A DNA stretch of 64,000 nucleotides from Globomyces pollinis-pini (GCA_025399215.1 MU621120.1:1-64000), one strand, 5' to 3'. Counted from the first letter of the stretch, positions 34,850 through 46,116 are shown. Made by a program: numbers and translations. Notes: a model not told the origin generated them from the sequence alone.

Positions 34850-35274
34850 TTGTCCAATAAACAGTCGCATCAATCATTTTGAATATCACAAAATCTATTA
34901 TTGTGAATGACACAAATGTGGTAATATTGATACGATGTCCAGTGAATATAAAACCCTTGTTGGTTACAACTCACTTGACTTGAGCCTTTATGAACAGCCA
35001 ATGTTAAAATTGGAATTAAAATCCTTCAGAATTCGACGGTCTTGTGTCTGATTTTGAAAATGTTTACATACCGAACAAATGATTACAGGTACCACACATC
35101 GTGTCCATTCAACCCGTCAGATTTGAGAATTGTTTATTATGCTTTCGTAGGTAGCGGGAGAATGTGCAGTGAAGCCCATTGCTTTTGAATTCTAAAACAA
35201 GGCAAACTGAAACTTGAGGAAGCCAACGTTGATTTAAAAGCGCGAATTCTTCTGGTTGTAAATCATTAAACCCA
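34850..35274. other. Intergenic region
   Basis: About 425 bases with no supported gene between the phosphorylase and the Cys-rich repeat protein. Confidence 0.55.
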
Positions 35275-36348
35275 ATGAACTTTAAATATTTAACTGCTTT
35301 TGTATTATCTCAACTATGTGTACATGCTGCTGTAACTATCACAAAGACTGTTACTCAAGATTGCAGTGCTACTCCTTTATCAAACTTGGCTAATGGTGGT
35401 GCAACCAGCGGTGCAACTGGTGGAGCAGTTGATACATCTAAATGTGCCAAGGATCGTAAGGACAGCAAGACTGCTGGTCCAGCTTTTGCCATTTTTGATA
35501 ACCAACCGTGTGGACCAATCAACATTACCGGTCCATGTACTAGAGATGATGAATGTGGATCCTCATGTTGCGATGGAAAGAAATGCCGTGCTCCAGATGC
35601 ATTGAAGGGAGCTGAAACTTGTCGAAGTGGTTTAGCTCCAGATTTCACCAATGGATTGAAATTTGTAAACAAAGGAGCGAATGGTGGAGCTGGAAATAAT
35701 GCAGGTGCCAATGCTGGTAATGGAAATGTTGGAGCAGCTGCCCCTGCAACTGGTGGAGCAGTTGATACATCTAAATGTGCCAAGGATCGTAAGGATAGCA
35801 AGACTGCTGGTCCTGCTTTTGCCATCTTTGATAACCAACCGTGTGGACCAATCAATATTACCGGTCCATGTACTAGAGATGATGAATGTGGATCCTCATG
35901 TTGTGACGGTAAGAAATGTCGTGCTCCAGACGCATTGAAGGGAGCTGAAACTTGTCGAAGTGGTTTGGCTCCAGATTTCACCAATGGATTGAAATTTGTA
36001 AACAAAGGAGGTAATGGTGGAGCTGGAAATGGTGCCGGTGCCAATGCTGGTAATGGAAACGTTGGAGCAGCTGCCCCTGCAACTGGTGGAGCAGTTGATA
36101 CATCTAAATGTGCCAAAGATCGTAAGGATAGCAAGACTGCTGGTCCAGCTTTCGCCATCTTTGATAACCAACCGTGTGGACCAATCAATATTACCGGTCC
36201 ATGTACTAGAGACGATGAATGTGGATCCTCATGTTGTGATGGAAAGAAATGCCGTGCTCCAGATGCATTGAAGGGAGCTGAAACTTGTCGAAGTGGTTTA
36301 GCTCCAGATTTCACCAATGGATTGAAATTTGTAAAGAAAGGTCAATAA
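35275..36348 (+). CDS. Secreted Cys-rich protein with three 111-aa repeats
   Basis: A single exon of 357 aa. A signal peptide (MNFKYLTAFVLSQLCVHA) is followed by a short unique stretch and three almost identical repeats. Each repeat has eight cysteines in the pattern SKC, QPC, GPC, DEC, SSCC, KKC, ETC, including CTRDDECGSSCCDGKKC, which looks knottin-like. Gly/Ala/Asn-rich spacers separate them, and each repeat has a potential N-glycosylation site (NIT). Function unknown; a wall-associated or effector-like protein is a guess. The third repeat ends the protein right after FVKKGQ. Confidence 0.85.
   Translation: MNFKYLTAFVLSQLCVHAAVTITKTVTQDCSATPLSNLANGGATSGATGGAVDTSKCAKDRKDSKTAGPAFAIFDNQPCGPINITGPCTRDDECGSSCCDGKKCRAPDALKGAETCRSGLAPDFTNGLKFVNKGANGGAGNNAGANAGNGNVGAAAPATGGAVDTSKCAKDRKDSKTAGPAFAIFDNQPCGPINITGPCTRDDECGSSCCDGKKCRAPDALKGAETCRSGLAPDFTNGLKFVNKGGNGGAGNGAGANAGNGNVGAAAPATGGAVDTSKCAKDRKDSKTAGPAFAIFDNQPCGPINITGPCTRDDECGSSCCDGKKCRAPDALKGAETCRSGLAPDFTNGLKFVKKGQ
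35416..36345 (+). repeat. 333-bp in-frame tandem repeat, three units
   Basis: Units begin at about 35416, 35749 and 36082, exactly 333 bp apart (the last is incomplete at its 3' spacer). Differences are mostly third-position changes, pointing to recent amplification or homogenisation. Confidence 0.9.
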
Positions 36349-36552
36349 ATGAACAATAAATATTTTTATCACAAAGTTATCTTTTTTTCTTTATATGCAT
36401 TCAGTGATACGTGTCCTTTGCTGAATTGCCACGACAGAGTACAATCGCGTGCATATCAGGTGAAACGACAGTTACCTTAAGTGGTTGGAACACAACAAAT
36501 TAATAAAACAGTTTTGAAACAGTTATTTTGTATTTACTATTTTTATTTCTGA

Positions 36553-38130
36553 ATGGAAGCGTCAGATGATGTCAAGGTAGAAAAAGAGCTGGATGCCTCA
36601 CCAGAAAATCCAGTTAAATTGACTTTGACAAAGTTCCAATTCGTTACTCTAATGATATCCTTGATGATGTCTTGCTTCCTGTTAGCTTTGGACATCACAG
36701 TTGTATCTACTGCCTTAAAGGAAATTGCGGTTGAATTTGATGCTATCAGCTATGTCTCCTGGGTTGGAACTAGTTACATGTTAACTGGAAGTGCCATTGC
36801 TCCTTCCTATGGATCTTTTTCAAACATTTTTGGTAACAAAAACACATTCATCGCTGCTATTTTACTCTTCGAATTGGGATCTTTGGTCTCTGCGATCGCA
36901 CCTTCATTCATTTGGTTAATTGTTGGACGTGTGATATCTGGATTTGGTGCTGGTGGGATATTGAACGTGGCATTCATTATAATAGCAGATGTGGTGCCTT
37001 TTGTTGAATTAAGCAAATATCAAAGTTATATCTTGTCAGTAGTTGGGATTGCCTCAGTCATAGGTCCGTTGTTTGGAGGGTTCTTTGTCGATTATTTAAG
37101 CTGGAGGTGGTGTTTTTGGATTAATATCCCTTTTGGTGCTTTTACCATTATCCAGGCTCTCTTCGTGTTGAAATATTCACCCGATGAAGAAAGTCTTCAA
37201 AGCAAGATGAATCGGATTGATTATGTTGGCGTATTGTTGATTATTGCAGCATCTGTTTGCTTTTTAATTCCTGTTCAGCTTGGTGGTTCTGATTGGCCTT
37301 GGGATTCTATACAAACCATTGGAACCTTTATCGCATCTGTGGTGTTCACTCTCATATTCGTGTTTTACGAACGAAATATTGCGAAACATCCTGTGATCCC
37401 ATCTAAAATGTTTGAAAATACGACTGTTTACATTGTCTTGGTTATTGGATTTTTGATTGGTCTTACTTATCAACACATTTCTTTCTATGTGCCAAGTTTT
37501 TTTCAATTGGTGAATGGGAAATCCGCTACAGAGGCTGGTTTACTTACCATCCCATTAGTTATTGGATTTCTCGTATTTTCTATAGGGTCTGGCAACTTAA
37601 TAGCACGTTATGGAAGTTACAAGTACCTGTTTTTCGTGGGACCATCAATAGTAATTATTGGTGATTATTTACTGTCAACAATGAATGCATCATCGTCAAG
37701 TTTATTACAGAGTCTTTTTTTATTGATCACTGGTATTGGATTTGGTTGTTACGTTCCACTTCGAACATTTGCCATACAATCTGCAGTTTCCAAAGAGAAC
37801 TTGGCAGTTGCAACATCTATAGTAAATTTCACTTACTTTCTTGGAGGTACTGTTGGGGTGGCAATATCTGGTGCGATTTTTACCAATTCATTGAAACGCA
37901 AACTAGGAGAAGAATTGGCTGGAATAGTAGCAAATGATCTGGAATCAGTTGACAAGTTACCTGACGCATCATTTGTCATTTCCAAAATTGCAGAATCTTT
38001 AGGTGCAACCTATTATCTTGCTATAATTGCTTCCATTCTTATCATAGTTTTTGCAACATTCATGAAAGAGTACAAGAAAAATCAAATAGATGATAAAAAG
38101 GTGGATACCAATTCTGAAAATGAAGTCTAG
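36553..38130 (+). CDS. DHA2-type MFS transporter (14 TM), first of a tandem pair
   Basis: Intronless, 525 aa. The DHA2 drug:H+ antiporter family exports drugs, amino acids or metabolites across the plasma or vacuolar membrane. Motifs seen: LDITVVSTALKEIA in TM1, SYMLTGSAIAPSYGSF, GRVISGFGAGGI, and the antiporter motif region SVVGIASVIGPLFGGFFVDY followed by LSWRWCFWINIPFG. Fourteen hydrophobic segments are apparent, with a cytosolic charged tail. It is about 70% identical by eye to the next gene, so the pair arose by tandem duplication. The substrate cannot be told. Confidence 0.88.
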   Translation: MEASDDVKVEKELDASPENPVKLTLTKFQFVTLMISLMMSCFLLALDITVVSTALKEIAVEFDAISYVSWVGTSYMLTGSAIAPSYGSFSNIFGNKNTFIAAILLFELGSLVSAIAPSFIWLIVGRVISGFGAGGILNVAFIIIADVVPFVELSKYQSYILSVVGIASVIGPLFGGFFVDYLSWRWCFWINIPFGAFTIIQALFVLKYSPDEESLQSKMNRIDYVGVLLIIAASVCFLIPVQLGGSDWPWDSIQTIGTFIASVVFTLIFVFYERNIAKHPVIPSKMFENTTVYIVLVIGFLIGLTYQHISFYVPSFFQLVNGKSATEAGLLTIPLVIGFLVFSIGSGNLIARYGSYKYLFFVGPSIVIIGDYLLSTMNASSSSLLQSLFLLITGIGFGCYVPLRTFAIQSAVSKENLAVATSIVNFTYFLGGTVGVAISGAIFTNSLKRKLGEELAGIVANDLESVDKLPDASFVISKIAESLGATYYLAIIASILIIVFATFMKEYKKNQIDDKKVDTNSENEV

Positions 38131-38366
38131 GATACTGGTATAAAATAACGATTAGAGAAATTTATAATAAAGACATAATTGACATTGGTAATTAATTAAA
38201 TAAAAGCTTTCTTATTTCATGTAAAACGATGGAATACATGTTAATGTGGTTTATTGTGTTGTTGCTTTCATACAAACCGTGACGGTCATTGAAGGAGATG
38301 TCCATCCAAGGCAATGCTAACAGTATTACAAAAAGGATAAATCAATGAAATTTCTATCATAATATC

Positions 38367-39950
38367 ATGGGTGATATCACTAAAGAATACAAAGATGAGA
38401 CTACTGACGAGAAACAATTTACCACATCAACAAATGAAGTTAATGTTCAACTAAACAGATTAGAATTCGTCTCTTTGATTATTAGCTTAATGATGGCTGC
38501 TTTCCTTATAGCGCTAGATATTACGATAGTCTCAACTGCACTACCAGACATCGCTGATGAATTTGATGCGATTAAATACATCTCTTGGGTTGGAACGAGT
38601 TACATGTTGACTGTGACTGCTATAGCTCCTTCTTATGGATCCTTTTGCAACATTTTTGGACGCAAACAGACTTATTTGGCGGCAGTCTTCCTATTTGAAT
38701 TTGGATCTTTGATCTGTGCTTTATCTCCCTCGCTCATCTGGTTAATTGTTGGACGGGTGATATCTGGATTTGGTGGAGGAGGGGTGTTGACAGTGATATT
38801 GATCATAGTGTCAGATATTGTTCCATTTAGGTCTATCAGTAAATATCAAGGATTCATCGTCTCAATTGTGGCTTTGGCGTCTATTGTCGGTCCATTGTTT
38901 GGAGGATTTTTTGTTGACTATTTAAGTTGGAGGTGGTGTTTTTGGATTAATGTTCCTTTTGGTGTATTTACCTTTGTACTATCATTACACGTGCTAAAGT
39001 ATTCACCCGATGAAGAAAGTTTACAAAGTAAGATGAATCGGATTGACTACATTGGTATATTGTTGATTATTGCAGCATCTATCTGCTTTTTAATTCCTGT
39101 TCAGTTTGGTGGGTCTGATTGGGCTTGGGATTCCGTACAAACCATTGGAACTTTGATCGGATCTGTGGTATTGACTCTCATATTGGTGTTTTATGAACGA
39201 AATATTGCGAAACATCCTGTGATCCCATCTAAAATGTTTGAAAATACGACCGTCTACATTGTCTTGGTTATCGGATTTTTAAGTGGTGTGACTTACATTA
39301 CACCTACATTCTACATTCCAACATTCTTCCAGATTGTGAATGGTAAATCGGCTACACAGAGTGGACTACTAAGTATTCCTTTGGTAGTAGGTTTGCTAAC
39401 TTTTAACGTTGGATCTGGTCATTTGATTGCACGGTATGGAAATTACAAGTATTTGTTCTTTATTGGCCCTGTCATTGTGATCTGTGGGGAATATTTACTA
39501 TCAACTATGGACGTGTCTTCTTCAAGTTTAATACAGAGTGTCTATCTTTTGATCACTGGGATCGGGTTTGGCTGTTACATATCACAAAGAACATTTGCTA
39601 TACAATCATCAGTTTCTAAAGAAAATTTGGCTGTTGCTACTTCAATGGTGAATTTTGTTCATTTCTTGGGTGGTACAATAGGAATTGCAATAGGAGGGGC
39701 AGTCTTTAATAATTCTCTAAAGATTAAACTTGGGGACGAGCTAGCCCAGACAGTATTTAAGGATCTTGAATCGGTTGATACTTTACCAAACTCTCAATTT
39801 GTTCTCACCAAGATTGCAGAATCCCTTGGTTCAACGTACTTTGCACCAATTTTTGCTGCATTTCTCTCTCTGATATGTGCTACCTTTATGAAAGAATACA
39901 AGAAGCCTCTAGTTAAGGAAACAAAAACAACTCCTACAGGTGAGGTTTAA
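38367..39950 (+). CDS. DHA2-type MFS transporter (14 TM), second of a tandem pair
   Basis: Intronless, 527 aa, same orientation as its paralogue 236 bases upstream. It shares LDITIVSTALPDIADEFDA, GRKQTYLAA (the canonical G-R-K loop motif, where the first copy has GNKNTF), GRVISGFGGGG, GPLFGGFFVDYLSWRWCFW and a long identical central loop (SPDEESLQSKMNRIDY). The more canonical loop-2 motif suggests this copy keeps the ancestral form. Neither gene has introns, although most genes here do. Confidence 0.88.
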   Translation: MGDITKEYKDETTDEKQFTTSTNEVNVQLNRLEFVSLIISLMMAAFLIALDITIVSTALPDIADEFDAIKYISWVGTSYMLTVTAIAPSYGSFCNIFGRKQTYLAAVFLFEFGSLICALSPSLIWLIVGRVISGFGGGGVLTVILIIVSDIVPFRSISKYQGFIVSIVALASIVGPLFGGFFVDYLSWRWCFWINVPFGVFTFVLSLHVLKYSPDEESLQSKMNRIDYIGILLIIAASICFLIPVQFGGSDWAWDSVQTIGTLIGSVVLTLILVFYERNIAKHPVIPSKMFENTTVYIVLVIGFLSGVTYITPTFYIPTFFQIVNGKSATQSGLLSIPLVVGLLTFNVGSGHLIARYGNYKYLFFIGPVIVICGEYLLSTMDVSSSSLIQSVYLLITGIGFGCYISQRTFAIQSSVSKENLAVATSMVNFVHFLGGTIGIAIGGAVFNNSLKIKLGDELAQTVFKDLESVDTLPNSQFVLTKIAESLGSTYFAPIFAAFLSLICATFMKEYKKPLVKETKTTPTGEV

Positions 39951-40137
39951 TAATAAAAATCTTAAAAAATAAACTAATTTTAAAAGTGCTTCATACACTG
40001 TTATTTAAGGAAAGCCCTATTTAGAGGACTTAAGAATACTGGCCCTTTTTCCTCAACTAGCATTGAATTAAATGCAGAAAGTATAATTCCAATAATGAAG
40101 TTTATTACAGACCTATTGCAATAATGAATCCACTTGA

Positions 40138-40728
40138 TTATTCATCGTCTTCTTCAGCATCACCTCCGGCAGCGGCAGCTCTCTTACGCTTAACACGTCC
40201 AGCACGACCACCACCGTATGGGGAGGTAAGAGCGAAATCAATGTGCTTTTGAGAATCGAGACGAACAATGAAACTTGGGATATCTACGATTTGCTTTCCA
40301 ACACTATATAATTAAACAAATAAGACATACCGAATGTGACGTTGACGGATCAAGACACGAGCATGATGAATAGATTTAGCTAATCCCAACTTGAAAACTT
40401 GAGTTTGAAGTCTACGTTCTAATAAATCTTCAATTTTGAGACCAAGGACATAATCCAATTTAGCCTTATCTTCGTCCAAGATTCCAGTTCTAATCAAACG
40501 ACGGAGAAGGGCATTTCCTTCGAAAAGACGACGAGGGTCTTTGGAGTCAAGAGTCAACAATTGACGAGCAGCACGACGAAGGTTGGAAAGGGTGAAAGCG
40601 ACTCTCCAAATTTCATGTTTGTTCTTAAGACCGTATTCACCGGCCAATTTCAATTCAGCATCAAGACGTTCGGCACCGAAAGCACGACGTGGAACTTTGT
40701 AAGTTTTACTGCAGTTGACTTTAGGCAT
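40138..40728 (-). CDS. RPS9: 40S ribosomal protein S9 (uS4)
   Basis: Two exons on the minus strand, 40331-40728 and 40138-40303 (187 aa), intron 27 nt. uS4 is an early-assembling small-subunit protein at the mRNA entry site. It has the typical start [26 protein letters not shown], the S4 domain ([32 protein letters not shown]) split by the intron, and an acidic tail (GGDAEEDDE). It diverges from RPL21. Confidence 0.97.
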
Positions 40729-40838
40729 AATGTAAAGAAAATAATTTCTTTTTTTTTTCGATAACTGGGACTTGAAATCCTCCGAGGTGGCTTGAGCTTT
40801 TTTTCTTTTTTTTCTGGGAAACCCTCTTTACTTTTCAA
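40729..40838. promoter_or_regulatory. Divergent promoter, RPS9 and RPL21
   Basis: 110 bases between the diverging ATGs of two ribosomal protein genes, with T-tracts (ten T at 40748-40757; T-rich run near 40800) typical of ribosomal protein promoters. A shared promoter is likely. Confidence 0.65.
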
Positions 40839-41422
40839 ATGCCAAACTCCTTCGGTAAGTTCATAAAACTGTTACTATGAATTCTATTATTAATACCATC
40901 TTCAAAGCTGTAATCTCATTCTATAGGTCTTCGCGCTCGTACCCGTCATTTGTTCTCTAGAGACTTCCGTCAAAAGGGTCCTATTAAGTTGTCTACTTAT
41001 ATGAAGACCTACAAGGTCGGTGATATCGTAGACATCAAGGCCAACGGTGCTATCCACAAGGGTATGCCACACAAATATTACCATGGGTATCATTCAACTT
41101 TGTTCTAACTAGTAGTAAAACTGGAATCATTTACAACGTCACCAAATCCTCCGTTGGTATCATTGTTCACAAAATCGTTGGATCCCGTTATATGGAAAAG
41201 CGTGTTAACATCCGTGTTGAACACATCAAACACTCCAACTGTCGTCTTGAATTCTTAGAACGTGTTAAAACTAACAGAGCCAAGAAGGAAGAAGCCAAGA
41301 AGAACGGAGAACCTTTCAACTTGAAACGTATCCCAGTTGGTCCTCGTCCAGCTCACACTGTTGCTGTTGGTGACAACACTCCAATCACTATCAGCCCTGT
41401 TCCTTACGAAGCCTTGATTTAA
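40839..41422 (+). CDS. RPL21: 60S ribosomal protein L21 (eL21)
   Basis: Three exons: 40839-40854, 40927-41086, 41116-41422 (160 aa). The first exon codes only MPNSFG, as is common in ribosomal protein genes. The first intron (72 nt) is long for this genome, which often marks regulated splicing of ribosomal protein genes. Family features: [48 protein letters not shown] and the late [12 protein letters not shown]. Confidence 0.96.
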
Positions 41423-41688
41423 GTTGATTTTGGTTATATAAAATGTGTGGCATAATCATTCTATAATCTATTTTATGATCCTTTTAGACTTGTTTTATCC
41501 AAGTGCTTTTACTTTTGAGAATGTTGAACCAAGCGTTATAACAAACGCTTCAGTGGTCGTCTCTTTTTAAAGCTTAATCTCTTAAATACAATTGTTTCTT
41601 TTTGGAACATTGTATGTGTCCTAATGTACAAAGGCAATGATATATCAATTATACTTGTAGATGCAAAATTAAGTAGAGAAAATGTACT

Positions 41689-43249
41689 TTATTCTTCTTT
41701 TACTTCCGATTTCAAACCTGACTTGAAATTCCTTTGACTATTATTTCCATACAAACTTATATCAAACCATTGGTTTGGATGGCCAATTGGCTCCATCAAC
41801 ATGAACGACCCATCACTATTCTTCACCAAAGCATCAGTGGATTGTTCTTTTTGAACTAAATTAGGATCTAACGCTTTTGCGCGTGTCAATTCAAACAAAC
41901 GAGTGCAAGCCAATTGGTAATGACCATCTTTCGCTTTCTGAGAAACTTCTTGAACAGCTTGAGGTTCAAGATTCAAGTTCTGAAGCATATCTGATAAATT
42001 TTCTTGAGAGAATTGACGGAATGGACATCCGTGAGTCTCACCCGGACCTGGAATCGATTGTATCACTTTTAAGCAAGAGTAAGGAGTATAATTTGTTCGT
42101 TTTCCTTCCATACCTAACAAAATAAACTCTAGTTTATAAATTACCATAATTATATCTGATATTATATCCGTAACCTTTCTTGTTAAATTCATCATCATTC
42201 ATTTTATTGAACGATCTTCTCCAAAAGATTAAGGCTTCATCTAAAGACAATCCAATGCCTTTCAAAAACAACCCAAAATGAATTCTTCCGGTATGTTTTA
42301 AATGAGAATCCGTCAACAATTTTGAGTACAGATTATTCATACAAGGAGGGAAATGAGCAGACAATGCCTTGATATCTTCTGCTTTAATATCTTGACTTTG
42401 ATTATCAAAAGCATGATATTCTTTTGATAAAGATTGTTTAGCTAATGATTCGACAATAGGTAAAATTCGATCTTCTTCATCCAATCTTGGTAATACTTTT
42501 AAAGTATCATTCAAAGCAATCTGTAATTGATCTTTAAACTGTTGTAATAATAAAACCAATCGATCAGTTGTAGATAAGATTCCGAATCCATTGATCAGTA
42601 AGATATTACGTTTTGATACTAAATCAATAACTTTTTCGAATTCCACTTTAATGAATGATTTTTGATCTCCATAGATTGAACGAATATCTTGTAAACATTT
42701 TTGTTTTGTAACAGTACTTTTATCATTTAATGATTGACAATAGAAATCAATTAATTGATCGAGAGATAATTCATTGAAAGTCAATTTTTTCAATTCAAAG
42801 AATTGATCTTTTTCAGGTTTAGTTAATTTTTGATAACGTAATTTGAATAGTAAAGTTTCATGTTTGATGAACCATTGTTGAAGTTCTGGAGTTTTACAAT
42901 AAGCTAAACGTAAGATGAAATGAGATAAATGATCCTTGTATCTTTGTTGAAATATTTGATTTGCACCTATTAAATTAATGGAATCATTTCGTTTTAGATC
43001 CAAATATTTGATCATGATTGGTTCAATTAAATTTCCCATATCTACATCATTTTTTGTTCTTAATTTTGAAGAATCAATAGCAAGTAATACTTTTAATCTA
43101 TCCAAAGCAAAAGTTTCAAATTCTTGTAATGTTACTTGTTGAATTGGTGGAATTGTATAAAAGTTTAATGGTAAAGGATATTGTTCTAATCGGGAATCGA
43201 ACTTGGTCAGATTGATTGATTGTGATTTTGGATTGGATTGTTTCTGCAT
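41689..43249 (-). CDS. PRI2: DNA primase large subunit
   Basis: Two exons on the minus strand, 42145-43249 and 41689-42113 (509 aa), intron 31 nt. PRI2 works with the catalytic primase subunit in the Pol alpha-primase complex to initiate RNA primers. The C-terminal [4Fe-4S] domain is visible: cysteines in FPPCMNNLY, YTPYSCLKVI, GETHGCPFRQF and YQLACTRLF, the usual set of four. The N-terminal YPLPLNFYTIPP and LDRLKVLLAID segments match the family. The length is typical. Confidence 0.94.
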
Positions 43250-43396
43250 TTTATTTTAAAGAATTTTTTGAATTGCTGGATTCCTATACAATGTTTTGTC
43301 CGAATGAAAATGAATTTGGATTCTAATGAACCTTAACAAAGGAGGGATAGACAAATGAATGATGATTGAATTACTTTTATTTACTTTGAATCTATT

Positions 43397-44544
43397 TCAT
43401 ACATTTCGTGATAAAGACAATCGAGGTTCTTCAAACGGGATAAACACGGGTCTATGATTAGATCTTTCCAAGCTAAATGACCGACTTTGCATACTAATGC
43501 TAGTGGTCGGTTCTATATTAAATGAAAAATCCCAGTTAAGATTTGGTACACTATAATTGTCTCCTGTTGTTATTATCTTCTCTTTTGGTTGTGTAGGTAA
43601 AAGTAGTAACATTGAAAGACAAAACCTTTTCATCCTACTCTCTCCTATTTCCATTGGTTGTGAAAGTGCATTTTGAAAAACTAAAGCATGAAAATATCCT
43701 CTTGAATAGATAGCATAGTTGAAATATCGGTACGCGTAATCCCAATGTCCTGGTAATCGAGCACCTAAATGATACACTATTGGAGGTGTCCAAGTCAAAA
43801 ATGAAACCAGCACAAAACCAAGTAATAGTTTTAACAAGAAGGAGTCTATTTGAAATGGTAGAATAGAATCTTTATCCTTTCTAACAGATGGCCATAATAT
43901 TGAGATCACTGCATAGTAACAAGCGAAACTACCAGCCATCAAAACCAAAATAACTATACTTCTTGCTTTCGTACATCTATCGATATATCCATCTATAAAT
44001 TCACAGCTAACGATTAGTCAATCAGGCAACTTACGTAAGTGGATCTTCCTCGATTTTAAACGCAGCTAAGGGCAGATAAAAGAAGAAAAATGGTGTTATA
44101 TAGCTTATATAAGACAAATAGCGATATCTAGCAACTTTTGAAACCAGTCCCTAATATTTAATCGTTGAATGTAAATACATGCAATACAAAAATGAAAAAG
44201 ACATGAAATGCTAATGCAAAGTCCCAAGATATAGAACTAATAGATAGCCAAGTATCTGCCAAAAACGTTGTTTTATCAAAGGGAATGGTGGGGTCGAATG
44301 GTCTATAAATTGGAGGACTTGGTTTAAATTGAAAATTATCAGCGTATTTCAATTGTAATATTGATTGTAAGATAGCAACAAAGGCAGTATTGAATAAAAT
44401 AACTCCTAATGCATTTGCTAGAATTCGTTCAACAAAGCATCTCTAAGGTATTAAATGGCAAGAACCAATTACCTGAAAAAGCCAAAAAGCACCATAGAGA
44501 GACAAAACGGGAAATATTAACAGAGTGATATTGTCTAATGCCAT
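43397..44544 (-). CDS. Seven-TM receptor-like protein, minus-strand member
   Basis: Four exons on the minus strand: 44473-44544, 44179-44442, 44035-44150, 43397-44006 (353 aa); introns 28-30 nt. Seven hydrophobic segments are apparent. TM7 has SRGYFHALVFQNAL, equivalent to the SRGYIHALGVVCANRAL motif of the three plus-strand genes at 45009-48426. The C-terminal tail is hydrophilic, Ser-rich and presumably cytosolic. It resembles the fungal Git3/cAMP-receptor-like GPCR class by layout; ligand and G-protein coupling cannot be read. It diverges from the receptor gene at 45009. Confidence 0.7.
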
Positions 44545-45008
44545 GGGTATCTAAATATTGTTTAAATTTTAATTCGTAAAGGGCAATGCTTCAAGTCTTG
44601 TGTTGTGTTCAACACTTCTATCGGGGTCCAGTTGAGAAGGATAATATTCCTACAAACTGATGTCAAACTAGTGAATTGAACTATCCAATAAGAAGAGAAT
44701 GAGTACATTTAAAGCTCTGTAATGCCTATCGATTTCCTGTAGTTTAATTCATTCTTTTGTTGTTTTTGGGTGTTCTTTGGTTTCATTTACAGTACGACAG
44801 ATTCCGAATTGGGAGTGACAACCACCTGAAGTCCATAAGGATATAGTATGTCTATCAATTAGGAAGGCATGACCTTCATACTTTACAATCTAGTTGGTAT
44901 GAAAAAGATCTTGTTTGGAAAGTCCCTTGATTGTCCCTGAAGTACCCATGATTTAGTCAGGGAACTACTATAAATCATCTTCTCTTCATTTGTACTTGTT
45001 ATTTATCA
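44545..45008. other. Divergent intergenic region of two receptor-like genes
   Basis: About 460 bases containing both promoters. TATAAAT at 44969-44975 lies 34 bases before ATG 45009. Confidence 0.55.
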
Positions 45009-46004
45009 ATGTCTGGGTTGACGATGGTTATGTTGGATATTACCTTTGCTACTCTTGGGAGTGTAGGTGCCATTTGGGTTATTAGACAATTCGTAACTGG
45101 AAAGCAAATGCTGCAGAATTTACCTGGACTATTGATTACCACCATTGCTTGTACAGACTTGGTCAATTGTCTTCCTTACTATATCGATTTTCTATCCAGA
45201 ACAGGTTGGATACGTCAAGTGTTTACTTACCTCAATACTGACTTTTGGTTCCTCTTCTCTTGGGCTACCTTAACTTGCTGTTTATTGGGTATTGCACTAG
45301 CTTTCAACACACTATTGATTCTAAAGTACCATGCAACTATACAAGGATTAGAAAAATGGAAATGGGTAGTCGTGCTCTCAATGGTACTCTTACCAATTCT
45401 AATTTACTTTTTACCCCTCAGAATGGCCTTTATGACCCCAATATTCAACGATTCACAGCTTATTAGGACGTGTCATGCTTCCGCATTTATATGCACAGTC
45501 GCGGATCATCTTCTCTTTATATTTATATGTTTTACTATGCTGACATGTATTGGAGCGTACCTCACAATCTATTATACATTACAGAAATCACATCAAGATA
45601 TTCGAGCAAGGGATCAGAGTATCTATTCGTTACGCAAACTCATCATGATATACTGTATATTTGAAATCATTACTTGGGCACCATGGATTATTCAATATAT
45701 TATCATGTATTGGGGTCCAATTAAATGGGCTATTCCTGCTTTCATATCAGATTATGTCACAACACCATCAAGAGGGTATATTCATGCTTTGGGCGTTGTT
45801 TGTGCTAATCGGGCTTTATCAAGAGCTAAGCGGCCATGGTATACAATCTTTTGGTTTGATGTTGGAAGACCTAAAGACGTTGAAACATTGGATTCTCAAT
45901 CAGACACTCCAACACCCGTTTTTGATTTCACTTTCGATGATAATGATTACTTTGAATCTAAAGGTACTGTGTCTAAATTAGATTCAATGGTGTCTAAAAT
46001 ATAA
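45009..46004 (+). CDS. Seven-TM receptor-like protein 1
   Basis: Intronless, 331 aa. Seven hydrophobic segments: TM1 with ITFATLGSVGAIWVI, a GKQMLQNLPGLL loop, TM2 with CTDLVN, TM3 with LTCCLLGIALAFNTLLIL, EKWKWVVV before TM4, a LRKLIMIYCIFEIITWAPWI TM6, and TM7 ending SRGYIHALGVVCANRALS. The C-terminus is acidic and Ser/Thr-rich. It is paralogous to 46117-47229 and 47443-48426. A class E/Git3-like GPCR is the nearest pattern; chemosensing is inference. Confidence 0.72.
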   Translation: MSGLTMVMLDITFATLGSVGAIWVIRQFVTGKQMLQNLPGLLITTIACTDLVNCLPYYIDFLSRTGWIRQVFTYLNTDFWFLFSWATLTCCLLGIALAFNTLLILKYHATIQGLEKWKWVVVLSMVLLPILIYFLPLRMAFMTPIFNDSQLIRTCHASAFICTVADHLLFIFICFTMLTCIGAYLTIYYTLQKSHQDIRARDQSIYSLRKLIMIYCIFEIITWAPWIIQYIIMYWGPIKWAIPAFISDYVTTPSRGYIHALGVVCANRALSRAKRPWYTIFWFDVGRPKDVETLDSQSDTPTPVFDFTFDDNDYFESKGTVSKLDSMVSKI

Positions 46005-46040
46005 GCTTTTCTTTACAATAAACATACATGGGTTACTAAT

Positions 46041-46092
46041 TATTATATCCTCTTTAAGATGAACGCTTATTATATCCTCTTTGAGATGAACG
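46041..46092. repeat. 27-bp direct repeat upstream of receptor-like gene 2
   Basis: The unit TATTATATCCTCTTTAAGAT plus GAACG occurs at 46041 and again at 46068 with one change (GAGAT for AAGAT). It lies just before the upstream ATG of the second receptor-like gene. Confidence 0.8.
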
Positions 46093-46116
46093 GGACCTCC
46101 AATCCATTATACTGTC

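Noticed and set aside
35355..36317. 320-aa minus-strand open frame opposite the Cys-rich repeat gene
   Set aside because: It is the complement of a three-fold repeat with no stop by chance; the plus strand has a signal peptide and a coherent cysteine pattern.
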